Source: JACKII01 sp965202745 (GTDB lineage Bacteria; Pseudomonadota; Alphaproteobacteria; Bin95). From it: 64,000 nucleotides of DNA. Positions 55,162-63,455 of the stretch are shown in pieces. The translations under genes and the position numbers were made by a program. Every line of letters starts with the position of its first letter. Within the stretch, counting starts at the first letter, position 1. Under the pieces are notes generated by a model. That model ran no database searches. It had not been told where the DNA came from and was given only the letters and a program-made list of their open reading frames with translations. The stretch is taken from contig CBDBCB010000020.1 of NCBI GenBank assembly GCA_965202745.1, forward strand, positions 186,001 to 250,000, in the 5' to 3' direction.

Positions 55162-56190
55162 GTGCTGAAACACATCATTTCCGCCACAGCCATTGCTGCC
55201 GTTGCTGGCCTCACGGTCGCTGGCGCTGCGCAGGCACGCGACCAGATCCACATCGTCGGTTCCTCGACGGTGTTCCCGTTCTCTACCGCAGTTGCCGAGC
55301 AATTCGGCAAGACCAGCGGCTTCAAAACTCCAGTCGTTGAGAGCACTGGCTCTGGCGGCGGTCTGAAGCTGTTCTGCTCCGGTGTCGGCACCGAGCATCC
55401 GGACATCACCAACGCTTCCCGCCGGATCAAAAAGTCCGAAGTCGAGAAGTGCAATGACAACGGCATCACCGTCGTTGAAATCAAAGTTGGCTTTGACGGC
55501 ATCGTACTTGGCAACTCAAAAAGCGGGCCGAACTTTGCCGTAACCCGTCAGCAGATTTTCCTGGCGCTGGCCGCACAGGTTCCAGGCCCGGACAGCAAGC
55601 TGATTGCAAACCCGAACAAGAACTGGTCCGACATCGATCTGCAGCTGCCGAACGAGCCTATCGAAGTTCTCGGCCCGCCGCCGACCTCCGGCACCCGTGA
55701 TGCGTTCGTAGAGCTGGTGATGCGTGAAGGTGCCAAACAATTCCCGCAGATCAAAGCGCTGCCGAAGAAGGAATTCCGCGCCGTGTCCGACGCGGTCCGT
55801 GAAGACGGCGCATTCATCGAAGCTGGCGAGAATGACAACCTGATCGTTCAGAAACTGGATGCTAGCCCGAAAGCGCTCGGCATCTTTGGTTTCTCGTTCA
55901 TGGATCAGAACGCTGACAAGATCAAAGGCGTGATCGTCGACGGCAAGCTGCCGACCTTCGAGAATATCGCCAGCGGCGACTATCCGGTTTCCCGCTCGCT
56001 GTTCTTCTACGTGAAGAAAGAGCATGTCGGTGTGGTTCCGGGCATTGCCGAGTACGTCGCTGAATTCACCAGCGAAGATGCAGCCGATGAAGAAGGCTAT
56101 CTGGTGGACAAGGGCCTGATCCCGCTGCCCGCCGCTGACCTTGAAGCGTTCCGCAAGGCCGGTGCCGAACTGACCCCACTCAGTTTGTAG
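55162..56190 (+). CDS. pstS: Phosphate ABC transporter, periplasmic binding protein
   Basis: This 342-residue protein starts at GTG ('LKHIISATAIAAVAGLTVAG', a signal peptide cleaved after AQA). It binds phosphate through 'IVGSSTVFPFSTAVAEQFGK' and 'STGSGGGLKLFCSG', with 'PPTSGTRDAFVELVM' further on. It is of the longer marine alphaproteobacterial PstS type. I chose the GTG because no upstream start gives a signal peptide, and GGAG precedes it. A terminator-like hairpin follows before pstC. Confidence 0.95.
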   Translation: MLKHIISATAIAAVAGLTVAGAAQARDQIHIVGSSTVFPFSTAVAEQFGKTSGFKTPVVESTGSGGGLKLFCSGVGTEHPDITNASRRIKKSEVEKCNDNGITVVEIKVGFDGIVLGNSKSGPNFAVTRQQIFLALAAQVPGPDSKLIANPNKNWSDIDLQLPNEPIEVLGPPPTSGTRDAFVELVMREGAKQFPQIKALPKKEFRAVSDAVREDGAFIEAGENDNLIVQKLDASPKALGIFGFSFMDQNADKIKGVIVDGKLPTFENIASGDYPVSRSLFFYVKKEHVGVVPGIAEYVAEFTSEDAADEEGYLVDKGLIPLPAADLEAFRKAGAELTPLSL

Positions 56191-56200
56191 GTTGAAACTG

Positions 56201-56235
56201 TGAGGATGGACCTGTCCAGTCCACCCTCATTTTTT
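56201..56235 (+). terminator. Hairpin with T-run between pstS and pstC
   Basis: TGAGGATGGAC and GTCCACCCTCA form a 10-pair stem with one mismatch and a 7-base loop, followed directly by TTTTTT. It would let pstS be made in excess over pstCAB by partial termination. Confidence 0.85.
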
Positions 56236-56295
56236 GCCGCCATCGACGGCCAAAGGTATTTCCTGATTTTCCCTTAGCAGAATGGATAGAGCGCG

Positions 56296-57675
56296 ATGAG
56301 CGGGTTAACGCTGGCTGCCATAATTGTTCTGCTGGCTGTCGGTGCCTATGTCCTTGGCCGCAGCCAATCACTGCGCACCGTTTCTGGCAATATCAAGAAC
56401 CTGCATTCACTGCCGGGCTACTACGGACTCTACGCGGCGATTTGGTGCGCCATTCCTGCTTTGATCATCGTCCTTGCCTGGACCGTCGCGTCTAGCGACA
56501 TCATAGAGGCCATCGTGCAGGGGTCGCTGCCTGCAGACCTCGCCAATATGCCGAAGGACCGGATGTCGCTGTTCATGACGGACGTGCGCAACGCGGTTAC
56601 GGGCAATATCGTTTCCAATCCCAGCCCGGAAGTCCTGGCCGCTGCCGGGCACTATTCGAGCCTGCAAAGCATCAGCACGTGGGCGTTGACCGTCGTCGGT
56701 CTGGCCGTATCGATCGGTGGACTGTGGCTGTCGCGTCAGCGAATCGTGCCGTACCTGAAATCGCGTGAGGCGGTGGAACGCATCGTGATAATCGCCATGA
56801 TTGTCGCCTCCACCATCGCGATCCTAACCACCATCGGCATCGTGGTGTCATTGTTCTTCGAGGCCTATCGCTTCTTTCTGAAAGTGCCACTGACGGATTT
56901 CCTGTTCGGCCTGGAATGGTCGCCACAGACGGCCATCCGCGCAGACCAGGTTGGCTCGTCCGGAGCGTTCGGCGCGATCCCCGTTTTTGCCGGCACCCTG
57001 CTGATCACCCTGATCGCCATGTGCGTATCGGTACCGGTCGGCCTGATGTCCGCGATTTACATGTCGGAATATGCCTCGCCGCGCGTGCGTTCCTTTGCCA
57101 AGCTGCTACTGGAGATCCTCGCGGGGATCCCAACGGTCGTCTATGGCTTCTTCGCAGCCCTGACAGTAGCCCCGTTCTTCCGCGGACTGGGCGAAAGTGT
57201 CGGCCTGGAGGTCAGCTCTGAATCGGCACTGGCGGCGGGTGTCGCGATGGGCATAATGATCATTCCGTTCGTATCGTCCCTTTCGGACGACGTTATTACC
57301 GCCGTTCCCCGCGCCCTGCGCGATGGCTCTCATGGCCTGGGCGCGACCAAGTCGGAAACCATCACGAAAGTCGTCCTGCCGGCCGCATTGCCGGGCATCG
57401 TAGGTGCGGTCCTGCTCGCGGTGAGCCGCGCGATAGGCGAAACGATGATCGTGGTGATGGCCGCCGGTCTCGCCTCCAACCTGACGGCCAATCCATTCGA
57501 GGCGGTCACGACCGTTACGGTACAGGTCGTAACGCTATTGGTCGGTGACCAGGAATTCGACAGCGCCAAAACCTTGGCGGCATTCGCGCTGGGCCTGATC
57601 CTGTTTTTCGTTACCCTGGCGCTCAGCGTCGTCGCGTTGTCGGTCGTCCGCCAATATCGAGAGAAGTATGACTGA
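56296..57675 (+). CDS. pstC: Phosphate ABC transporter permease
   Basis: This 459-residue inner-membrane subunit has an extended N-terminus with extra helices and a periplasmic loop before the usual permease core ('GAIPVFAGTLLITLIAMCVS', 'VPVGLMSAIYMSEYASPRVR', 'ILAGIPTVVYGFFAALTVAP'). The EAA-type loop is in 'LRDGSHGLGATKSETITKVV'. It overlaps pstA by 8 bases. Intact. Confidence 0.95.
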   Translation: MSGLTLAAIIVLLAVGAYVLGRSQSLRTVSGNIKNLHSLPGYYGLYAAIWCAIPALIIVLAWTVASSDIIEAIVQGSLPADLANMPKDRMSLFMTDVRNAVTGNIVSNPSPEVLAAAGHYSSLQSISTWALTVVGLAVSIGGLWLSRQRIVPYLKSREAVERIVIIAMIVASTIAILTTIGIVVSLFFEAYRFFLKVPLTDFLFGLEWSPQTAIRADQVGSSGAFGAIPVFAGTLLITLIAMCVSVPVGLMSAIYMSEYASPRVRSFAKLLLEILAGIPTVVYGFFAALTVAPFFRGLGESVGLEVSSESALAAGVAMGIMIIPFVSSLSDDVITAVPRALRDGSHGLGATKSETITKVVLPAALPGIVGAVLLAVSRAIGETMIVVMAAGLASNLTANPFEAVTTVTVQVVTLLVGDQEFDSAKTLAAFALGLILFFVTLALSVVALSVVRQYREKYD

Positions 57676-59473
57676 TCAATCTTCTGCTCCTCCGCAGCGG
57701 CGCGAGCTAAAAAAGCGCAGCACAACGGACGAAAACGTGCGCAAGCGCTACGGCAAGGAACGCCGGTTCCGCCTCTATGGCATTGCCGCAGTGTCCTCCG
57801 CCATCGCCATGCTCGGCGTTCTGATGTTCACCATTATCGGCAGCGGCTTCTCGGCTTTCTTTCAGCACGAGATCGCGTTGAACGTCGACATTGACGCTGA
57901 CCGGCTGGGTATAGGATCTGCGCGGGACGGAGATACGCTCGGCAAGGCCCCGTATCTGCGCGTGGTCCGTGAAGCATTGAAAACCGACTTCCCCGGTGTC
58001 AAAGACCGCCAGGAACGCCGGACGCTCTATGGCTTGGTTTCGTCAGGCGCGGATTTTTCTGTTCGTGATACCGTATTGCAGGACCCCTCGGTTGTCGGCA
58101 CCACGCAGACCGTGTGGGTGAAGGCGTCGGACGATATCGATACCTTCATGAAAGGCCAGATGACGGCAATTGAGAGCTGGGCTCCGACCGGTACCGCTAC
58201 GCCGACCGGCACTTCCGGCGAAGTACGGGTGTCTGTTACCACCGATGCCTTCGCAGGCATTATTGCTGACGTTAAAGGCTGGCTCAAGAGCCTGGCGGAC
58301 GAGCGCCAGGGCGAAGTCGAAGAGTTACGCGCCATTATCGAACAGCAGAAAGAATATCTTACCCGCTTGCGCGCCAATGGCGGCGCCAGCCAATTGGCTG
58401 ACCGCACAGCGCAGTCCATCGCAGTGGGTGAAAACGCCCTGAAAAAGCTTATCGTCGAGGCTGACGGTTTGCGGGCGCGGGCAACCTCACCCGGTGGCAG
58501 CGAAAGTCTGAACCCGCAGCTACCCAGCTATCTTGTCAGCATCAATGGCGGTCTGGTGAAAATTGAGCAGGTGTCGGGGAGCGAGATTTCCGGCAAGACT
58601 CTCCTGCCGCTCGATAGCAAAGCAGACACCTCTTCCGGCGACTGGCAGATTGTCAGCTACGTGACATCCGAATCGGACCGCCGGGTGAAAGACCAGGAAA
58701 TCGCCGGGATTTCCGCTCTGGAGCGAGAAGGCAGAATGGAAAACCGCTTCAACTGGTCATTCTTCCAGACCGGTGACAACCGCGAGCCAGAGCAGGCAGG
58801 AATATTGGGCGCGCTCGTCGGCTCGCTCTTCACGCTGATTATAACGCTGCTGATCAGCTTCCCGATTGGCGTGCTGGCGGCAATCTATCTGGAAGAGTTT
58901 GCTCCGAAAAATCGCTGGACAGACATCATAGAGGTGAACATCAACAACTTGGCTGCGGTGCCGTCGATTGTCTTTGGCCTCCTGGGTCTTGCGGTCTTTC
59001 TGAACGTGTTCGGCTTGCCCCGCTCCGCGCCCGTTGTTGGCGGTATGGTGCTGGCTTTGATGACCCTGCCAACTATTATCATTGCAGCACGCGCGGCTTT
59101 GAAGTCGGTTCCGCCCTCCATTAGACAGGCCGCGTTGGGCATGGGTGCATCCCGGTTACAGACGGTAACGCATCACGTTCTACCCCTGGCAATGCCCGGT
59201 ATTCTAACCGGCACGATTATCGGTACGGCCCAGGCGCTCGGCGAGGCTGCACCGCTGCTGATGATCGGCATGGTGGCTTTCATTGTCGACGTACCGGGCG
59301 GCTTCACTGATCCAGCGACCGTTATGCCGGTGCAGATTTACCTTTGGGCGGATAGCCCAGAGCGCGCGTTTGTGGCGAAAACCAGCGCCGCCATTATGGT
59401 GTTGCTGGCCTTCCTAATCCTGATGAATGCTCTGGCGGTGTTGCTCCGCAAGCGGTTCAAACGCCGCTGGTAG
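57668..59473 (+). CDS. pstA: Phosphate ABC transporter permease with long N-terminal domain
   Basis: This 601-residue subunit has an N-terminal DUF3333-like region of about 330 residues ('RLYGIAAVSSAIAMLGVLMF', with a long periplasmic part). The PstA permease core follows: 'IITLLISFPIGVLAAIYLEE', 'NINNLAAVPSIVFGLLGLAV' and the EAA loop 'IRQAALGMGASRLQTVTHHV'. This long form is usual in alphaproteobacteria. It partners PstC and PstB. Intact. Confidence 0.95.
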   Translation: MTDQSSAPPQRRELKKRSTTDENVRKRYGKERRFRLYGIAAVSSAIAMLGVLMFTIIGSGFSAFFQHEIALNVDIDADRLGIGSARDGDTLGKAPYLRVVREALKTDFPGVKDRQERRTLYGLVSSGADFSVRDTVLQDPSVVGTTQTVWVKASDDIDTFMKGQMTAIESWAPTGTATPTGTSGEVRVSVTTDAFAGIIADVKGWLKSLADERQGEVEELRAIIEQQKEYLTRLRANGGASQLADRTAQSIAVGENALKKLIVEADGLRARATSPGGSESLNPQLPSYLVSINGGLVKIEQVSGSEISGKTLLPLDSKADTSSGDWQIVSYVTSESDRRVKDQEIAGISALEREGRMENRFNWSFFQTGDNREPEQAGILGALVGSLFTLIITLLISFPIGVLAAIYLEEFAPKNRWTDIIEVNINNLAAVPSIVFGLLGLAVFLNVFGLPRSAPVVGGMVLALMTLPTIIIAARAALKSVPPSIRQAALGMGASRLQTVTHHVLPLAMPGILTGTIIGTAQALGEAAPLLMIGMVAFIVDVPGGFTDPATVMPVQIYLWADSPERAFVAKTSAAIMVLLAFLILMNALAVLLRKRFKRRW

Positions 59474-59496
59474 AACGGGAAAACGAGGAATATCTT

Positions 59497-60312
59497 ATGC
59501 CTGACACTCAACACGCGGCATCCAACGTCCACACGAACCCGGCCGAGCCCTTAAGTCAACCAAAAGTTCGAGCCCGCAAGGTGAACGTATTCTACAGCGG
59601 CAAGCAAGCGCTGTTCGAGGTGGACCTAGATGTGCCTGAGAACCAGGTTACAGCCCTGATCGGCCCGTCAGGTTGCGGCAAGTCCACGTTTTTGCGGTGC
59701 ATGAACCGCATGAATAACGTTATCGACGGTTGCCAGACAGAGGGCGACATTGAAATTGACGGGCACAATATTCTGGACCTCAATGAAGACGTGGTCCAAC
59801 TGCGCCAGAAGGTAGGAATGGTCTTTCAAAAGTCCAATCCCTTCCCGAAGTCGATCTATGAAAATATCGCTTATGGCCCCAAAATTCACGGCCTCTCGAA
59901 CAGCAAAGCCGACTTGGATGAAATCGTCGAGGTCAGCCTGGAACGCGCTGGCCTTTGGGAAGAGGTGAAGGACCGGCTGGATCAGCCAGGCACCGGCCTG
60001 TCTAGCGGCCAGCAGCAACGCCTTTGCATAGCCCGTGCGATTGTAGTCAGCCCCGATGTAGTGCTGATGGACGAGCCCTGCTCGGCGCTCGACCCAATTG
60101 CCACCGCACGTATCGAAGAGCTGATCGACGAACTGCGGTCAAAGTTCACGATAGTTATCGTGACCCACTCCATGCAGCAGGCCGCCCGCGTCTCGCAACA
60201 GACCGCATTTTTCCATCTCGGAAAGCTGATTGAGGTCGATCAGACGGAGAAGATTTTCACCAACCCCCGTGACGAACGCACCCAAGGTTACATTACCGGC
60301 CGCTTCGGTTAG
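59497..60312 (+). CDS. pstB: Phosphate ABC transporter ATPase
   Basis: This 271-residue ATPase has Walker A 'LIGPSGCGKSTFLRCMNRMN' (about 56-63), the Q-loop 'VGMVFQKSNPFPKSIYENIA', Walker B 'DVVLMDEPCSALDP' and the H-loop 'VTHSMQQAARVSQ'. The ABC signature reads LSSGQ instead of LSGGQ, because residue 170 is Ser (codon AGC, one base from GGC). This position is nearly invariant in PstB and the change may lower ATP hydrolysis. Otherwise complete. Confidence 0.95.
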   Translation: MPDTQHAASNVHTNPAEPLSQPKVRARKVNVFYSGKQALFEVDLDVPENQVTALIGPSGCGKSTFLRCMNRMNNVIDGCQTEGDIEIDGHNILDLNEDVVQLRQKVGMVFQKSNPFPKSIYENIAYGPKIHGLSNSKADLDEIVEVSLERAGLWEEVKDRLDQPGTGLSSGQQQRLCIARAIVVSPDVVLMDEPCSALDPIATARIEELIDELRSKFTIVIVTHSMQQAARVSQQTAFFHLGKLIEVDQTEKIFTNPRDERTQGYITGRFG

Positions 60313-60460
60313 CGGGCCGACGGCTCTCCTACAACGCGTTCTATACGAGCGAACTGCCCCGATAGGCCGGCGGAGCCACCCGCCAACCCAGTGAAACAGT
60401 GGCCGGATCGAAACATTTAAAGTGCCGAAGGTTTCGATCAGGCCACAAGGAGTCTTCAAA

Positions 60461-61165
60461 ATGAATGACCACCATATCGTCAAAGCCTACACGGAAGAGA
60501 TTGCCCGGATTACCGGGCTGATATCGGAAATGGGCGGTTACGCCCAGGCGGCGGTCGCCAACGCCATGGAAGCGCTGCGCAAGCGGGACAGCGCCCTGGC
60601 CACGGCAGTAATCGAAGGCGACAAACGTCTCGACGCCATGGAAGTGGAGGTCTCAACGCGGGTTATCCAGCTGTTGGCTCTGCGTCAGCCCATGGCGATT
60701 GATTTGCGGACGGTCGTTGCCAGCCTCAAAATTTCCAGCGATCTGGAACGGGTCGGCGACTACGCCAAAAATATCGCCAAACGGTCCTTGGTTTTAAATC
60801 AGGCACCGGCGATTGGCGCTATCAGCAGCATCAACAATCTAAGCCGGATGGTACAGGTCATGCTGCATGAAGTGCTGGACGCCTACGCCGACGGAAATGC
60901 GCAGATTACCGAGCAGTTGCGCGTAAGTGACGAAGCGGTCGATACAGCCCACGCCGGCATCTTCCGCGAGCTTATTACTTACATGATGGAAGATCCGCGC
61001 ACGATCACGGCAAGCACCCACCTTGTTTTCATTGCCAAGAACCTGGAGCTTATCGGCGATCATGCAACGAATATCGGCGAAAATGTTGTGTTCCAGGTGG
61101 AGGGAGAGCGCCCGGTCGAGCGCCATCTGGCCTCCAACAGCCCGGGTGAGGCACCAACTCAGTAA
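60461..61165 (+). CDS. phoU: Phosphate uptake regulator PhoU
   Basis: This 234-residue protein has the two three-helix PhoU repeats with metal-binding E/DxxxD motifs: 'DKRLDAMEVEVSTRVIQLLA', 'SSDLERVGDYAKNIAKRSLV' and 'NLELIGDHATNIGENVVFQV'. It links Pst status to PhoR and restrains phosphate uptake. Start at the ATG after CAAGGAGTC; an upstream GTG frame would add 13 unlikely residues. Intact. Confidence 0.95.
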   Translation: MNDHHIVKAYTEEIARITGLISEMGGYAQAAVANAMEALRKRDSALATAVIEGDKRLDAMEVEVSTRVIQLLALRQPMAIDLRTVVASLKISSDLERVGDYAKNIAKRSLVLNQAPAIGAISSINNLSRMVQVMLHEVLDAYADGNAQITEQLRVSDEAVDTAHAGIFRELITYMMEDPRTITASTHLVFIAKNLELIGDHATNIGENVVFQVEGERPVERHLASNSPGEAPTQ

Positions 61166-61687
61166 AGCAATAATCAAGGAGCTGGCACCATGAACCCCTA
61201 CGTGCTGATCGTTGAAGACGAGCCAGGTATTGCAGAAATGCTGCGCTATAACCTGGAAGCTGCCGGCCTCGAGGCTGGGCTTGCTACCGACGGCGATGAG
61301 ACGCTGATCAGCGTCTCCGAACGCCTACCCGACCTCGTACTCTTGGATTGGATGCTACCTGGCACCTCTGGAATAGAGGTCTGCCGGCAATTGCGCCGCA
61401 AGCGTGAGACACGCAGCCTGCCGGTTATCATGCTAACCGCCCGCGGCGAGGAAGCCGACCGCGTCAGAGGTCTGAACAGCGGCGCAGACGACTATGTCAC
61501 CAAGCCGTTCTCGCCGACGGAGCTGGTTGCACGGGTGGGGCTGTGATGCGCCAGGCACGTCCCTCGACCGATGCTGAACATCTGTCCTTCTCGGACATCG
61601 TGATGGACCTGACGACCCATCGCGTTTAACGCGCCGACCGGCCTCTGCACCTCGGCCCAACAGAGTTTCGCCGACTGCGTCACCTGA

Positions 61688-62871
61688 GCTGTAGAACACA
61701 CGACTTGATCTGACATTTCTACTCTTATGGAGCTTAATCAAGGAGTGTCGATCAATGACAAGCATTCAAGAGAAGATCATCAAACCAAAGCTGGGACTGC
61801 TGGAGCTGGCCAAACAGCTCGGCAGTGTCAGTCAGGCCTGCAAAGTGATGGGATAGTCGCGGGACAGCTTTTATCGGTTCAAAGAACTTTACGACCAAGG
61901 CGGCGAAGAGGCCTTGATGGATATCAGCCGCCGCAAGCCTGTGATGAAGAACCGTGTGCCAGAGCCTGTCGAAAAGGCGGTGATTGAATTGGCCATAGAC
62001 AACCCGGCTCTGGGGCAGAAACGGGCGTCGTGGGAGCGGCAAAAGAAAGGGATCATGGTGTCGTCGTCAGGCGTGCGGTCGATCTGGCGGCGCAATGATC
62101 TGGAAACCATGAAGAAGCGGCTCAAGGCCTTGGAAGCCCGCGCCGCGCTGGACGGCATCCTGCTAACCGAGGACCAGATGGCCGCCCGGGAAAAAGCCAA
62201 GGCCAGGAAAGAGGCGCACGGCGAAATCGCGCGCCACCACCCTGGCTATCTGGGCAGTCAGGACACCTATTATGGAGGCACAATGAAGGGGGTGGGGCGG
62301 ATAGATCAACAGACGTTTGTCGACACATAGGCCCGCGTGGCGGTTTGCAAACTCTATACCGAAAAGACCGCCATCACCGCCGCTGATCTACTCAACGACC
62401 GCGTGATCCCTTATCTTTGCCGCACACAAGATCAGCCTGCTGCGCGTGCTGACGGACCGAGGCACGGAATATTGCGGCAAGGTCGAGAACCACGCCTACC
62501 AGCTCTATTGGGCGATCGAGGACATAGACCACACCCGCACCAAGGCCAATTCCCCGCAAACGAATGGCATCTGTGAGCGGTTCCACCGAACCATCAAGGA
62601 TGAGTTCTACGACATCGCGTTCCGCAAGAAGCTGTATCGTTCTGTTGAGGAACTACAGGTTGATCTGGACGCGTGGCTCGCCAAGTACAACGAACAGCGG
62701 CCTCCTTCCGGGCGGCACTGCTATGGTAAAACACCGATGCAACCCTTCCGCGAAACGTTACACATCGCTGTAGACAAGACGATCCGGTCGCTCGACCAAT
62801 CGGACAATGCACAACCCATTCTCAGCAACGCAAGCTGAGTTGTCCCTCAGATCAAGTCTGAAGTTTTACAG
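61688..62871 (+). mobile_element. IS481-family insertion sequence in phoB
   Basis: The inverted ends share TGTA(G/A)AAC and GACTTGATCTGA. The 4-base sequence CTGA flanks both sides (61684-61687 and 62872-62875) and rejoins phoB exactly at 'RHL|MEHPG'. The single transposase gene is broken in three places, so this copy cannot move on its own. Confidence 0.88.
61755..62838 (+). pseudogene. IS481-family transposase, two amber stops and one frameshift
   Basis: From ATG 61755 the frame runs 'TSIQEKIIKPKLGLLELAKQ', stops at TAG 61854-61856 where relatives read MGYSRDSFYRFKELY, and continues to a second TAG at 62328-62330 where relatives have FIDTYAKVAF. A frameshift near 62420-62430 leads to 'LLRVLTDRGTEYCGKVENHA', 'DHTRTKANSPQTNGICERFH' and 'WLAKYNEQRPPSG'. 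Both ambers replace a Tyr codon (TAC to TAG). The DDE residues remain recognisable, so decay is recent. Confidence 0.9.
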
Positions 62872-63173
62872 CTGATGGAACATCCGGGCCGCGTGTATTC
62901 GCGTGAGCAATTGCTGGACGCCGTCTGGGGCCATAATGTCTATGTGGAATCCCGGACCGTTGATGTTCATATCAGGCGCCTACGAAAAGCACTGAATGAA
63001 GGGGGCGGGCCGGATATCATCCGTACAGTCCGATCTGTCGGGTATGCGCTTGATGAAAGTCTGGCGGATGCACCCACCAAAACTGCATAGGTTCTGACGC
63101 CGGCACCCGGTCTGCCTCACAATACGCCTTCAAGCCTAAAATTCGGCTGATTCCCTAGGCTTTTCACTAATCC

Positions 63174-63330
63174 CCACAGCCTGTGGATAAACCTGTAGAG
63201 AACCCAATGACATGTGCCGTAGTCGTGCAGGATCGCAGGGCTTCCGTCTCTTTGCCCAATAAACAGGCAAAAACTATAACATATTGATAAAAAAGAGATA
63301 TTTTCTTAACATTCTATGAACAATTTGTTG
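63174..63330. other. DnaA-box-containing palindrome beside an AT-rich stretch
   Basis: The region after phoB (63091-63455) has no gene. CCACAGCCTGTGG (63174-63186) is a palindrome whose right side extends to a perfect DnaA box TGTGGATAA (63182-63190). About 80 bases on, 63269-63330 is AT-rich (for example ACATATTGATAAAAAAGAGA). A single box is not enough to call an origin; it could also be a regulator site. Confidence 0.4.
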
Positions 63331-63455
63331 CCTGCGCGATTCAAGCCCGATTTTATCCTTGCCAAGGCCAGGTGTGCAAAACTTTCGCCTGTAGATGCAG
63401 GTATCTGATACTTACAAGTGAAAGCAGGTCCGGACAGCGCGATTCGTTTGCCCCA

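Larger units (their letters stand above)
61190..63090 (+). pseudogene. phoB: Phosphate response regulator PhoB, destroyed by frameshift, stop and IS insertion
   Basis: The receiver domain is intact ('VLIVEDEPGIAEMLRYNLEA', phospho-acceptor D53 in 'LVLLDWMLPG', 'DYVTKPFSPTELVARV'). Then a one-base loss near 61537 truncates it. The linker continues in another frame ('SFSDIVMDLTTHRV') to a TAA at 61627-61629 and 'LHLGPTEFRRLRHL'. The IS481-type element sits at 61688-62871, after which the winged-helix end resumes: 'MEHPGRVYSREQLLDAVWGH', 'SRTVDVHIRRLRKALNEGG'. Three independent lesions mean no DNA-binding PhoB can be made from this locus. Confidence 0.93.
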
